A stretch of DNA of 64,000 nt. Source: Pleurostoma richardsiae. Taxonomy: Eukaryota > Ascomycota > Sordariomycetes > Calosphaeriales > Pleurostomataceae. Below the pieces are notes generated by a model, which ran no database searches, was not told the DNA's origin, and saw nothing but the letters and a program-made list of their open reading frames with translations. The DNA lies in NCBI GenBank assembly GCA_030052745.1, contig JANBVO010000019.1, forward strand, positions 620,001 to 684,000, written 5' to 3'. Below, in pieces: positions 23,660 through 33,310 of this stretch. Position 1 is the stretch's first letter; the number at the start of each line of letters is the position of its first letter. The translations under genes and the position numbers were made by a program.

Positions 23660-25124
23660 GCTCCTAGTAGACACTCCTAAGAGAAGAGGTGCCCATGGCT
23701 TTGAGGTCTGTTTGAGTAACATGTACTTATGGAGTAGTTCCAAAAATTACACATCTACATTAATATCTCGAGAGCATCTGCTGCAGAAGTATACAAGCCT
23801 TCCTGGAGTGAGCACGAGCAGCATGACAATGGGTGTCAGTGAACCAGTTCAGCATAGGAGATAGTATAGAATCATTCTATTCAGAGCTCCAGAGATCACC
23901 GAATGGAATAGGACGCATCATTAAATGGAGGCCGGATCTTCCTCCATTTGCCGTTGCAAATGGCCTTCAGATTAGATGTGTGCAGACTTCATTTACCATG
24001 ACCTCTCTTTCATTCCGGCTATGCAGCTGCCCTTTCGGGACTATCTTTAAGTTATCCCACGGCATTTCATAGCCTGAAACGAGGCTGTCTCGTAAAACCA
24101 GTGATTATCCTTTTTGCTGGAAACATACGCCATGGAGCGTCCCACATTTTCGCGCTCTCAGCCTTTCTTGATCGTGATTTCTTATGATGTGTCCCTCCAG
24201 CCAAGAAACAGTGCTCCCTGACCTTGCCCAACGTTCAAGGATGTCAGCAAACCACGGAAGTCAATGTGCGTTGTAGCATCCCACATAGTAGAGCCAAACA
24301 CTAACATAAGGATACTGGTGTAACCCCTGAATCAACTGGAGCTACTAGAATCCACGGTAGATAGATTGCTGGAAAAGGGTCTTTATGCTATCACAGGAGG
24401 GAGTTACAGTCGAGGAGACGGCCGACTGCCTGGTACTATAACTGGTCCGTATTTCCTGCCTTCGTGATTTCCCTCTCGTCGCCATCTCTTCGATCGAGAA
24501 TGGCTGCCTCCAAAAAAGGCTTCACATGAGGGTGAGGACCGGTCTGGGCTGGAACCTCAGATGCTAACAACAGAAATCCAAACGATGGTTCTGCGGATGT
24601 ATCCGCCGCAGTATATGGTAAGGATAATCGTCAGTGCTCTTATACCAATTGCTGGGAGCGACGACGGGCCGGAGCACAGAGTCACGAGTAGATGGAGGCC
24701 AACTAGTGATAAGATCGGACCGTTTGCTCTCATTGCTCAACAGGATTGGCTTTGCCGTTCTGCCCAGCTGAGGAGAACAGCCCTTCTTGGTATAAGGAGT
24801 GCGAATGAGTATTCCTATGCCATGATCGACCTATGTGCGATAAGGCAGAGACAAACAAAGTGAAGGATGCTGGAACGTACCTAAGGTGATGTTAACTCAG
24901 AGAGGCTGTCACGTGACAGCTTTACCTTGAGCTACCTGCCTAAGGTAGGTACCTTAGGTATCTTACTTCTTCTAACTCTTACAGAGGCCTCCCTTAATAC
25001 GATTATTTCCTCCAAAAAATTAGTAAAGCCACTCACATTATTTCTTAGAGTTTATGAATTCGACTGAATTCAAATTATTAAATCGGTATAAAATGAAGTA
25101 ATCACTACATGAACGAGATGCTCA

Positions 25125-25170
25125 GGCACGTGGGGCCTTGAGCCTATGCCTGTCAGGCCCCCCACGTGCC
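25125..25170. repeat. Inverted repeat with CACGTG cores
   Basis: GGCACGTGGGG at 25125-25135 and its exact reverse complement CCCCACGTGCC at 25160-25170, separated by 24 bases. Each arm contains a CACGTG palindrome (E-box type). It lies 12 bases upstream of a TATA box, so it is a candidate binding site for bHLH regulators. Confidence 0.7.
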
Positions 25171-25181
25171 AGGACTGACGG

Positions 25182-25189
25182 TATATAAG
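25182..25189 (+). promoter_or_regulatory. TATA box
   Basis: TATATAAG, about 255 bases before the ATG of the repeat-protein gene at 25445 and directly after the CACGTG inverted repeat. Position fits a long 5' leader. Confidence 0.55.
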
Positions 25190-25444
25190 GCGTCCGTAGG
25201 CAACAGAACGGACAAAGGAGAATCGAGCTCTTCATGCCTCATTCATTCCCTGATATTTCGACTTGAAACCATGCTTTAGTCCATGCAGACTCTCATACAG
25301 TCATTATTGACTGCCTGTTTACCAACCTAAGCATTAAGCTCCAGCTTACTGTCGCAGTAATCGATAGAGTCCGAAGTCGCTAGAAATAATCTTGCCTTCC
25401 GCAGGCTCTATCCTGTTTCCACTATCACGTCTACCCTCGCCACG

Positions 25445-26488
25445 ATGTCTCTCCACCTATCCCCTGACCGCACATCCCGCGAATCCTCCTGCACTGCCGG
25501 CCGCGCCTCGCCACAAACCCAGAGCGGCTTCGCCGCCGTGCCCGGCGGCCGCACCGGCTTCGGCGCCCAAACCATGGGGACCGGCTTCGGTGCCGCGCCA
25601 CAGGAGAGCCGCTTCGACGTTGGCACTAACAGCGGCAGCAGCAGCCCCGCACCGGCCATACCGCCGCCTGGTCGGCCGATGGGGATGGCGATGGGGATGG
25701 CGCCCGGCGCTACTACTACTACTCCGCCGCCGAGGCACGTGCCGCAGCGCGCGCTGCCGGACTACCAGCTGCAGCTCATGCTGCTGGAGCAGCAGAACAG
25801 GCGGCGGTTGATGCAGGCACGGCAGGAGCAGGAGCAGGCCGCAGTAAGAGCCAGCAGTGTTGATCATCCTCCGCCGCCGCCGCCGCCGCCGCCGAATTGG
25901 GACCCTGCAGCTGGGCACGCTGGCGGCGGCGCAGCGCCCCTCAACCGGCCGGCGCTGGAGGATTACTTGGCATGGCGGGAGCAGCAGAACAGGCGGATAT
26001 TGATGCAGGCGCGACAGGAACAAGAACAGGAGCAGGAGCAGGCCGCAGCAGCAGCAGTAGCAAGAGCCAGCGGTGTTTATCATCTACCATCACCGGCGAA
26101 TTGGGAACCCGCAGCAGGGCACGCTGGCGGCGGCGCAGCGCCCCTCAACCGGCCGACGCTGGAGGATTACTTAGCGCTGCGGGGGCAGCAGAACAAGTGG
26201 ATATTAATGCAGGCGCGGCAGGAGCAGGAGCAGGCCGCAGCAGCAGGAGCAGGAGCCAGCCGTGTTGATCATCCTCCGCCGCCGCCGCCGAACTGGGACA
26301 CCGCAGCTGGGCGCGCTGGCGGAGGCGCAGCGCCTCTCAACCGGCCGGCGCTGGAGGATTACTGGGCACAGCTGGAGCAGCTGGAGCAGCAGAATGCGGA
26401 TAGGCTGCGTGGGGTGGGGGAGCGGGTGGGCGGAGGAGGAGGAGGAGGCCGGGGAGGGATGGAGGCGGAGGGGAGCCGGCCGGCGTAG
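25445..26488 (+). CDS. Low-complexity protein with ~67-residue tandem repeats
   Basis: Predicted 347-aa single-exon protein of unknown function. From about residue 106 it carries four repeat units starting near 106, 173, 241 and 305 (67, 68 and 64 residues apart; the last is partial). Each unit has an EDYLALREQQN-type helix, then MQARQEQEQ, an Ala-rich run, a polyproline stretch and PLNRPALE. The DYQLQLMLLEQQNRRRLM motif in the first unit resembles one I remember in many fungal hypothetical proteins. The 105-residue N-terminal part is Gly/Pro/Ser-rich. Helices rich in Gln/Glu suggest coiled coils. The C-terminus is uncertain; a frame shifted by one remains protein-like past the stop. GC-rich repeats also create long false frames on the other strand. 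Confidence 0.75.
   Translation: MSLHLSPDRTSRESSCTAGRASPQTQSGFAAVPGGRTGFGAQTMGTGFGAAPQESRFDVGTNSGSSSPAPAIPPPGRPMGMAMGMAPGATTTTPPPRHVPQRALPDYQLQLMLLEQQNRRRLMQARQEQEQAAVRASSVDHPPPPPPPPPNWDPAAGHAGGGAAPLNRPALEDYLAWREQQNRRILMQARQEQEQEQEQAAAAAVARASGVYHLPSPANWEPAAGHAGGGAAPLNRPTLEDYLALRGQQNKWILMQARQEQEQAAAAGAGASRVDHPPPPPPNWDTAAGRAGGGAAPLNRPALEDYWAQLEQLEQQNADRLRGVGERVGGGGGGGRGGMEAEGSRPA
25760..26420 (+). repeat. Coding tandem repeat, ~200-bp period
   Basis: Direct repeat units start at 25760, 25961, 26165 and 26357 (periods 201, 204 and 192 bp, all multiples of three). They underlie the protein repeats of the gene at 25445. The units differ by in-frame gains and losses in polyproline and polyalanine tracts. 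Confidence 0.8.
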
Positions 26489-27994
26489 GTGGTCCTAATC
26501 CGGGAGCCGGCCGGAGTGGGCCGGAGATACAGCCGCAGCCGGCGAGAGGCCCTGTGTATGGTGAGATGGCGGTGTTTGCTTCGCGTTGATTAGGTGGGGC
26601 CCTGAACGACGACTTGCTATGATCTGTTTCGCAGAGACGGGACCGAGGAATGTCATAGGACACTGTTGGTAGCGGTGATTTGGGTTCTGCATACACATAC
26701 TCCTGATGAGGACTGTGACCATGGGAGGCAACATTTGCCTGATGGCTGATATGGGCGGCTGGACTTGTCGATGTCACATTTTGGAATTGGAACTGGGAAG
26801 TGCATTTGGTAATAAATGGAATATTCTGTGTCTGGCTTTTACAGGCTTCGCCGCAGACGTGCTGAAGCGACCCCAGACATGGCTGCAAGATGCAAATCTA
26901 CGTTATCAGGGACTTGACTAAAGAGGGAAATACTGGACGGAGGGTACTGTAGCCGCGCTGACGGGATGGATTGGGATCCCTGTGATGGATATTCTGGACT
27001 TTGGCCTGTGTTTTGCATCGTTGTTATCTTCGATCTCCATGGATATCCATGCTCGACAAGTGCCGAGTATGGAGCTCGCGACATTTCCATGCATGTGTTG
27101 GTTGGATTCACGAGCCAACCTTAGCTGAAAACAGCTCACCATGGACCTCACTAGTGAAGGCAATCGGCGCTGCTGCTGCAAGCCATGTTCGTTCCCCGAC
27201 AGTCCTAGCAAGCGCCACACGGCATGCCCGTCTCTCTCTCTGTGCCAGACGCCGTGCAGCCATCGCAGGCTGCACACAGCCAGACCCAGACCACCCACAC
27301 TTAGAAGAGCACCAGAAGAAGCAACGCCATCCTGGATGCTGCATGAGCTGCACGAGCTGCACCAACCCCCACTGGGCGACGGGGCCTTGGCTTACCTTAT
27401 CGTAGCCGCCTGTCTTGCCTTAGCAGCAGTTTTCGATGCGCCCCACTGCTCGGGGCAAAGCTTGAGGTGCAGCAGGAAAGGAGGGTCTGCATCTGCGTCT
27501 GCGTCTGCGTCTGGTCTGGGCTGGTCTTGTCTCTGCTCCTCATCGATCGTGTGTCTCCCCTCGCCCCTCTCCCATCGGTCGTGGCACCGAAAGCACCGAG
27601 ACATGACGAAATGAGCTGGAGAGAGAGGTCACCGCCAGATTCACGGCCTCATTGCGATTATAGCCGTTGTCGCTGTCAGCGTTTCTGTATCCCGCTTCAA
27701 TTGCCGACGCCAATGCTCGGCTGAGGAGGCATCATCTTGAATTTATCGACTTGGCCCGAACCAGCGGCAGCCTGCCTCGGCCTTGATCACCGCATCCTCC
27801 GCGGCAGACGACCCTCGGCCGGGAAACTGTGTTTTACACTACACCGCGACTTAAAAAAATAAGCCCTCATCATCGAGGAAGAATTAGACACCTCAAGAAA
27901 CCCCCTCTCGGGTCGTCCCGCCCTACCCGCCAACGATCCGCGTCGCCGGTTTCAGCGGCATCCGGCCCGCACCGGACGGGAACAGCGACCAGCC
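26489..27994. other. Intergenic
   Basis: About 1.5 kb. Open frames on both strands overlap one another and match nothing I know. A short TGCGTC-type microsatellite lies at about 27488-27510. It should contain the promoter of the small cysteine protein at 27995. Confidence 0.45.
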
Positions 27995-28360
27995 ATGTGC
28001 CGCATGATGGTCTTCAAGGGCACCTGCACGCGCTGCGGCGAGTTCTTCGAGTGGAAGGAGCTGTCGCAGGAGCTCTCGTGCCTCGAGGCCAAGAACAACG
28101 GCGTCTTCGGCGAGTGCAGGCGCGGCATCGCGGTCGAGGAGCACTCGTTCGACCAGGAGTGCGACGCCTGCGCCGAGGACGACGAGGGCTTCGGCGAGCT
28201 AGAGGAAGAGGCGGAGGAGGAGGACGAAAATGCGCAGATACAGGCGGGAGGGAGTAAAGGCGGAGGAGACGCGGGTGGGAAGGGCAAAGGCAAGGAGCGG
28301 CAGAGAGACCGGTATGAGGAGGACGTGATGAACACGAATAAGCGGCAGAGGGTGTCATAA
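27995..28360 (+). CDS. Small cysteine-containing hypothetical protein
   Basis: A 121-aa single-exon protein with no named domain. The N-terminal half has regularly placed cysteines (MCRM, GTCTRCGEFF, LSCLEAKNN, GECRRG, ECDACAED), which could hold zinc. The second half is strongly acidic (E/D-rich) and ends in a Lys/Arg-rich tail. It resembles small MCR-type proteins I remember from Sordariomycetes. The start is the first ATG of a clean frame. Function unknown. Confidence 0.8.
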   Translation: MCRMMVFKGTCTRCGEFFEWKELSQELSCLEAKNNGVFGECRRGIAVEEHSFDQECDACAEDDEGFGELEEEAEEEDENAQIQAGGSKGGGDAGGKGKGKERQRDRYEEDVMNTNKRQRVS

Positions 28361-28726
28361 CATGCGGCTTCTTCCGGGGAGACGTGGCAGCACGACAACC
28401 ATGATGAAGCTCCTGATATCAGACGGGAGAGCAGGAATAGCCCGAACCGGAAGGAGGGTGATGGCTTATGTGGCCGTCAACGTCAGAGCGAAATGGCACA
28501 GCACCTCTGGCGCTGAGTCACGGCTAACGAATGATAATGACTGATCGTTAATGAGATAGGTTAGAACATGATACCTGCCCAGTTGCATAATAAGATTTCA
28601 AGCCTCGAGAAACACGAATGGACGCTCCCGCGCGACAGGAACGGATCTATAGAATTGAACTGACGCTTCCCACACATGCTTTCAGCTAATAACACAAGAC
28701 TCTAATACCCACTTCACCTTTCCATT
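28361..28726. other. Intergenic, convergent 3' ends
   Basis: 366 bases between stop codons of the small cysteine protein and the DUF829 gene. UTR-like sequence with no gene. Confidence 0.5.
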
Positions 28727-29692
28727 TCACTTCCCGTTCTCCTCCCTCTTCCCCTCCCACGTCTCCCTCACAACCCCCCAGTACCGCCCCTCGTCCGTCC
28801 GCGCGTGCGCGACGTGCGGGCTGCCCACGAACTTCTCCAGCCTCACCACCCTGAACCCCCTCTCCCCCGCCTGCCGCGCGTGCTCCTCGATGCCCCGGAA
28901 GTCTATCAGCGCGTCCTCCTCGCTGTAGACGTACGCCCGCCGCACCTCCCTACGGTTGCACCCGGCCTTGTCGTTGTGCGCCGCGGACGCCGCCGCGAAG
29001 GGGTCGGACGGGCGCCAGGGCCACCAGCGGGGCGCGTAGTGGAGGGCCGCCCACAGGTAGGCGAGCAGCAGGTGCACGACGGGCAGGAGGAGGAGGCGGC
29101 GCGCGCCGGTGACGCCGGCGGTCATGGCGGTGACGCTGCGGGGGTAGGAGAAGCGGATGCCGGGGCTGGAGTCGAAGACGGTAGCGTGCGGTGGCAGGGC
29201 GGCCGCGGCGTCCTTGTCGCCGCTGGAGGCCGCGTAGGCGAGGTAGAGGTGGTGCAGGGTCGTGGAGCCGCCGTTGGAGAAGACGAGCAGCAGCATCTCC
29301 GGGCGGGTGGTCGCCGGATCGGGCGGAGGCGGCCCGGAGGCGCCGAGGATGGACCGCATGGCGGAGGCGGCGGGCTGGACGTCGGCGGTGATGCTGCGCG
29401 GCCGCGTGAAGTGCCCCTTCACGCTTTTTATGAGCAGGATGGGCGAGGTCGGGTACAGCGCCTGCAGCCGGGCGGTGTACTTGGCGATGTGCTGGTCGCG
29501 GGAGCCCATCCAGCTGCAGATGACAATCAGCCGGGGGCCGGCGCCCGCAGTGGAGCCGACATCTCCGCTGTTGCCGCCGCTGCTCGTGGCGGACGGAGAC
29601 TTATCATCCGGACGGTAGAGGGAGGTATTGGCCGAGAGCTTGGCGAAGTCTGAGAGAGGTGCCTGCGTGGGCACCACGGCGTTGGAGGCCAT
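28727..29692 (-). CDS. DUF829/TMEM53 (PaxU-like) alpha/beta hydrolase
   Basis: Predicted 321-aa alpha/beta-hydrolase-fold protein of the DUF829 family, which includes fungal PaxU and animal TMEM53; enzymatic role unproven. The start at 29692 is chosen because the family normally begins close to the conserved PLSDFAKLSANTSLYRPDD stretch; the frame is open further upstream without conservation. Seen: LIVICSWMGSRDQHIAKYT, the nucleophile-like LLLVFSNGGSTTLHHL, and the YVYSEEDALIDF segment near the end that carries the acid residue. A hydrophobic region in the middle (VHLLLAYLWAAL) may contact membrane. No PaxU-type indole-diterpene cluster is near it. Confidence 0.88.
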   Translation of the reverse strand: MASNAVVPTQAPLSDFAKLSANTSLYRPDDKSPSATSSGGNSGDVGSTAGAGPRLIVICSWMGSRDQHIAKYTARLQALYPTSPILLIKSVKGHFTRPRSITADVQPAASAMRSILGASGPPPPDPATTRPEMLLLVFSNGGSTTLHHLYLAYAASSGDKDAAAALPPHATVFDSSPGIRFSYPRSVTAMTAGVTGARRLLLLPVVHLLLAYLWAALHYAPRWWPWRPSDPFAAASAAHNDKAGCNRREVRRAYVYSEEDALIDFRGIEEHARQAGERGFRVVRLEKFVGSPHVAHARTDEGRYWGVVRETWEGKREENGK

Positions 29693-31773
29693 CCCAAACA
29701 GGACAGGACCCTCAAGCTGTCCGGAGGCAGTTGTGTCCAGTGCAGGAGCTTCCTGATGAACTTGAGCACGGCGAGACGGGCAGAGACGACGGCATTTTAA
29801 GTGAAAGCCGCCGGGGTTTCGGGCCACCGCCGAGGACCCACAACCATTTTCCTGAAAGGGCCAAGCATCCAAGTCTTGCGTGGAGGCTGCCGGGATTCGT
29901 CTTGTTCAAAGCGGCCCACGCATTGAGCATTTGCCCGAAATGGAAAGGAGAACAAAGGAGGCGACTGGGGCTTTTTTGTTGGGAAGGATCTCGCCAAGGC
30001 GGCCCGGCACGGAGTGGACGGGGACGGAGAGGCGGGTCCTGCCGGTGCTCCGTTCCCGCCGCAATTCTCTCCGGGGAGGACGGCGTGCAGGGCCACAGGC
30101 TGCCGTTTTTGGGGAGCATGAGGTCCTTCGAATGATGTCTCTCCTCATGCATTCAATCCCGGGAAGCAGAAGAGAAGCTGAGGAAGATATATGCCATGTT
30201 ATCCTCCGCGAGTCAGTGTGACAGACGACTCGTGAAGGAGCATCTCGCTTCGTTACGACCGACATCAGGCAATCTTGCCACGGATGTTGCCTTGATCCCA
30301 TCTCCCACCGGTCTCCAAAGTAGCGGCTGGTAGCTGCTGATTCATGACGTTCTGCCGTGCTCACTATCGTCGATGGAAGAGAACATCCTTCAATGGTCTC
30401 CTACATCCAGTGTTGTCTCTTGTTCGTTCTCTAACATAAGCATCCTCTGGAAGCTCCTCGTTCCCAACCTCCAAGCAACAGAATGCTACCGTCCATGAAT
30501 GACCGATCACAGACTCACATATTAAGGGAAAGCCGATCTCCCTGCCCGTTTCCCTGTCACAAGCGATCGAGGCGAGAAGGGCGGAGGTGGCTGGCCGGAT
30601 CTGTCTGCACATCGCGGCAATCTGCCTGAGATTATGTGGTAGCTCCTGGTTCGAGTTACACCACCGACCGAGGCTCCAGCTGCAATTGTCGTTTGACACT
30701 TGCAAGAAGAGTTGGGTCAGGACTGTTTTACGAGCTTCTAAGCCAACCCAGTCTGATCTACGCCCTTGGTGCTGTCGAGAGAAGAAATGAAGCAGGCACG
30801 AACACCTTGCCCGCCAGATTGATGAACGAGTAAATTCGTGTTGCTCCAGTCGGACACTGGTGAGACTTGGAGGGTGAGGCCTGTACCCCGTGTCGGTGCA
30901 GTCTTGTCGTCTCGCTTGTCAAATGAGGAGCATGCAACCAACCACCATCCCAACGGACTCATCTATATTGATGTAGCTACTCTGATGATCGTATTTGGGA
31001 CTGTTGGAAGAAAGCGGAAAGTCCTGCAGTCCTGCACGATGCGCCTCCTTTCAGCGCCATAGGAAGTTATCGTTCTATTTGCTTATCTCGTACCAGTCTA
31101 GAGCTGACAAGATGCGAAGTTATGCGACACTCTTGACGTCCATGAAGAAATCTTTCAATGATGACCACATGAAGCATGAGTTGTGGACGGCAGCCATCTT
31201 TGTCGTTCAAGTCAGGGGTGCTTGTGTGAGGACTCGGCTACTCGCACTTCTCACCCTCGGCCGTTTGACCTGCACCAAGCCTCCAGCTCCATCGGTCCAC
31301 GGTCACACACGCACCATCTATTAGCATCATCTCCCAGATTCGAAAGCCGGCACTAACGTGAAGCTTCCAGCCGCCTCCTGCTGAAAGAAATGCCCCGTGC
31401 GAGCCTATTAGGCGTCGACGCTCATCTATGGGCGCTGCCGGAGACGGTTCTCTCTCGTCACCGTGCATCATCTTGGCGTTTGCCCACCGATGGACAACGG
31501 TCGGCTACGTGTGCGGAGACAACCATCGACCTGTCAGTGAAGAGATGCTCCCGTTCCTGGGCAGTGCCTGGCTGCTGCGAGCCGCCTTCAGTTTGATATC
31601 AGGCTGTGCTGAGGCCACGGCGTCCTCGTTCGTTCTCGTTAAGGGTAGGATAGAGCCTTCTCATATACGGCGTGGGTTTCCCTAGATCAGTACCTCTCAC
31701 CAACCCCATCATTCACTTTCGCTCTCTCTTCCTTTTCATACGAAGATTCCTACTACACCATTCCGCTCGCTTG
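29693..31773. other. Intergenic, about 2 kb
   Basis: Divergent promoters of the DUF829 gene and the aspartic protease. The open frames seen are short, overlap on both strands and show no domain or splice pattern. I saw no RNA gene. Confidence 0.45.
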
Positions 31774-33310
31774 ATGTTACCCGTCTTGAGAATCATGCTC
31801 AGTCACCTCCTCCTTACCGGCGTTCTCGCCGCAGCCTCTGTCCTTGCCGCCAGCGAGAACCTCAATGCTTTCCTGGCCGCTCCACCGGGTGTCAAGTTCA
31901 GCCGGGTTGCTGCCCCACGACCACAGGTCCGCACCGGTCTGCACACGACGGACAATCACCACCGCCTGCAGGCCCTGACACACTCCCGAGCTGGGGCCCG
32001 GTCTGCGGCGGCGGTGCTCGGCGCCATGCAGCGACAGGTGGGCGGGATTGGCTACGAGAACATCACGGCGACGACGGCGTACGGGACCTCGTACGGGATC
32101 CCCGTGCAGTTCGGGTCGTCCCACGAACACGGCGGCCACTCAGCCGGCGGGAACAGCACGCTGCTCCTGCTGCTCGACACCGCCAGCTCGGACACGTGGG
32201 CCGTGGACTCGGGATTCGAATGCATCGACTACGGCGGGGACGTCCTGCCGCCGGACTTCTGCGCCTTCGGCCCCGCGTGGGGCGGGGGCTTCCAGTACGG
32301 CACGGTGCCGCATGAGCACTTCTACATCCAGTACGGCGACGGCGAGGTGGTCTACGGGCCCCTGGGCTACGTGGACGTGACGGTGGCGGGGATCACGGTG
32401 CGCAACCAGACGGTGGCGCTGGCGAACCAGACGTACTGGTACGGCGACAACGTGACGAGCGGCGTGGTCGGGCTGGCGTACCCGAGCCTGACCAACGCGT
32501 ACTGGGGCGACGGCGACGAGCACAGCCCCTACCTGCAGGACACGTACCTGCCGCTGTTCACCAACATGGTGCAGCAGGGGCTGGAGCCGGGGGTGTTCAC
32601 CATCGCCATCAGCAGGAACTCGTCCGGCGGGGTGATTGCGTTCGGGGGCGTGCCGTACGGGCTGCCGGGGATGGATTACACTGCTTATGCCACCTGCGAC
32701 ATCATCATCGTGAGTCGATGGATCTTTTAGCTTCGTGTTCTATGTCGAAGAGAGAGGTAAGGTGGCTGACGTGATAAATGCCAGACCAACCTCGTCGACC
32801 TGCCGTATACTGCTGTGGAGTACTCTTTCTACACCGTTATCCCGGATGGCTTCATGTACGGAGGCGTCAGCGACCGGACCAAGTACCCCTTCATCGTCGA
32901 CACCGGCACGACGCTCATCTACCTCCCGCCTTGTGAGCCACCTTCCGCCTTCCCCCCTCATCTCTCATCTCCTCCATCTCTAACGGTTGTCTCTAGCCGT
33001 CGCTGAGGCGATCAATAACTTGTTTGACCCTCCCGGCGAGTACATGTGGGGGTACGGGGCGTACTTCACGGCGTGCGACGCGGTGGCGCCGCCGTTCGCG
33101 GTGGTGCTGGACGGGCAGCCCTTCTACGTCAACCCGGTGGACATGATCTACCGCGGGGTACAGGACCCCATCTCGGGCCTGTGCATGACGGCCGTGACGA
33201 GCGGCGGGACGGGGCCGTTCATCCTCGGCAGCGCGTGGCTGCAGAACGTGGTGGCCACATTCGACGTCGACAACGCCGAGATGACGTTCGTAGGGAGGCG
33301 GTTCTACTGA
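31774..33310 (+). CDS. Secreted pepsin-family (A1) aspartic protease
   Basis: Acid endopeptidase. Exons: 31774-32709, 32785-32932, 32997-33310 (465 aa). The signal peptide is at about residues 1-26 (an alternative ATG at 31795 keeps it). A prosegment of about 80 residues follows. First active-site motif is LLLDTASSDTW (Asp135), with Ala instead of the usual Gly in DTGSS. Second is FIVDTGTTLIYLPP (Asp351). The conserved flap Tyr lies in YIQYGDGEVVYGPLGY. The family end FILGSAWLQNVVATFD is present. Several N-glycosylation sites. No GPI-anchor tail seen, so probably a free secreted enzyme. Confidence 0.93.

Larger units (their letters stand above)
23660..25444. other. Long intergenic stretch with an AT-rich patch
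   Basis: About 1.8 kb without a supported gene. Contains the CCTAAGGTAGGTACCTTAGG palindromic tract (about 24940-24959), an AT-rich patch (about 24990-25110) and then a GC-rich inverted repeat and TATA box just before the next gene (listed separately). It marks the right border of the accessory run. Confidence 0.5.

Noticed and set aside
24990-25110. AT-rich patch as a repeat-induced point mutation relic
   Set aside because: Too short, and no recognisable mutated transposon reading frame; ordinary intergenic AT bias is enough.
25760-26420. Repeat array considered as CRISPR or transposon
   Set aside because: Units are ~200 bp, coding and in frame; eukaryotic context; no spacers, terminal repeats or transposase.
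28805-29653. Plus-strand open frame opposite the DUF829 gene
   Set aside because: Gly/Arg-rich shadow of a GC-rich gene.
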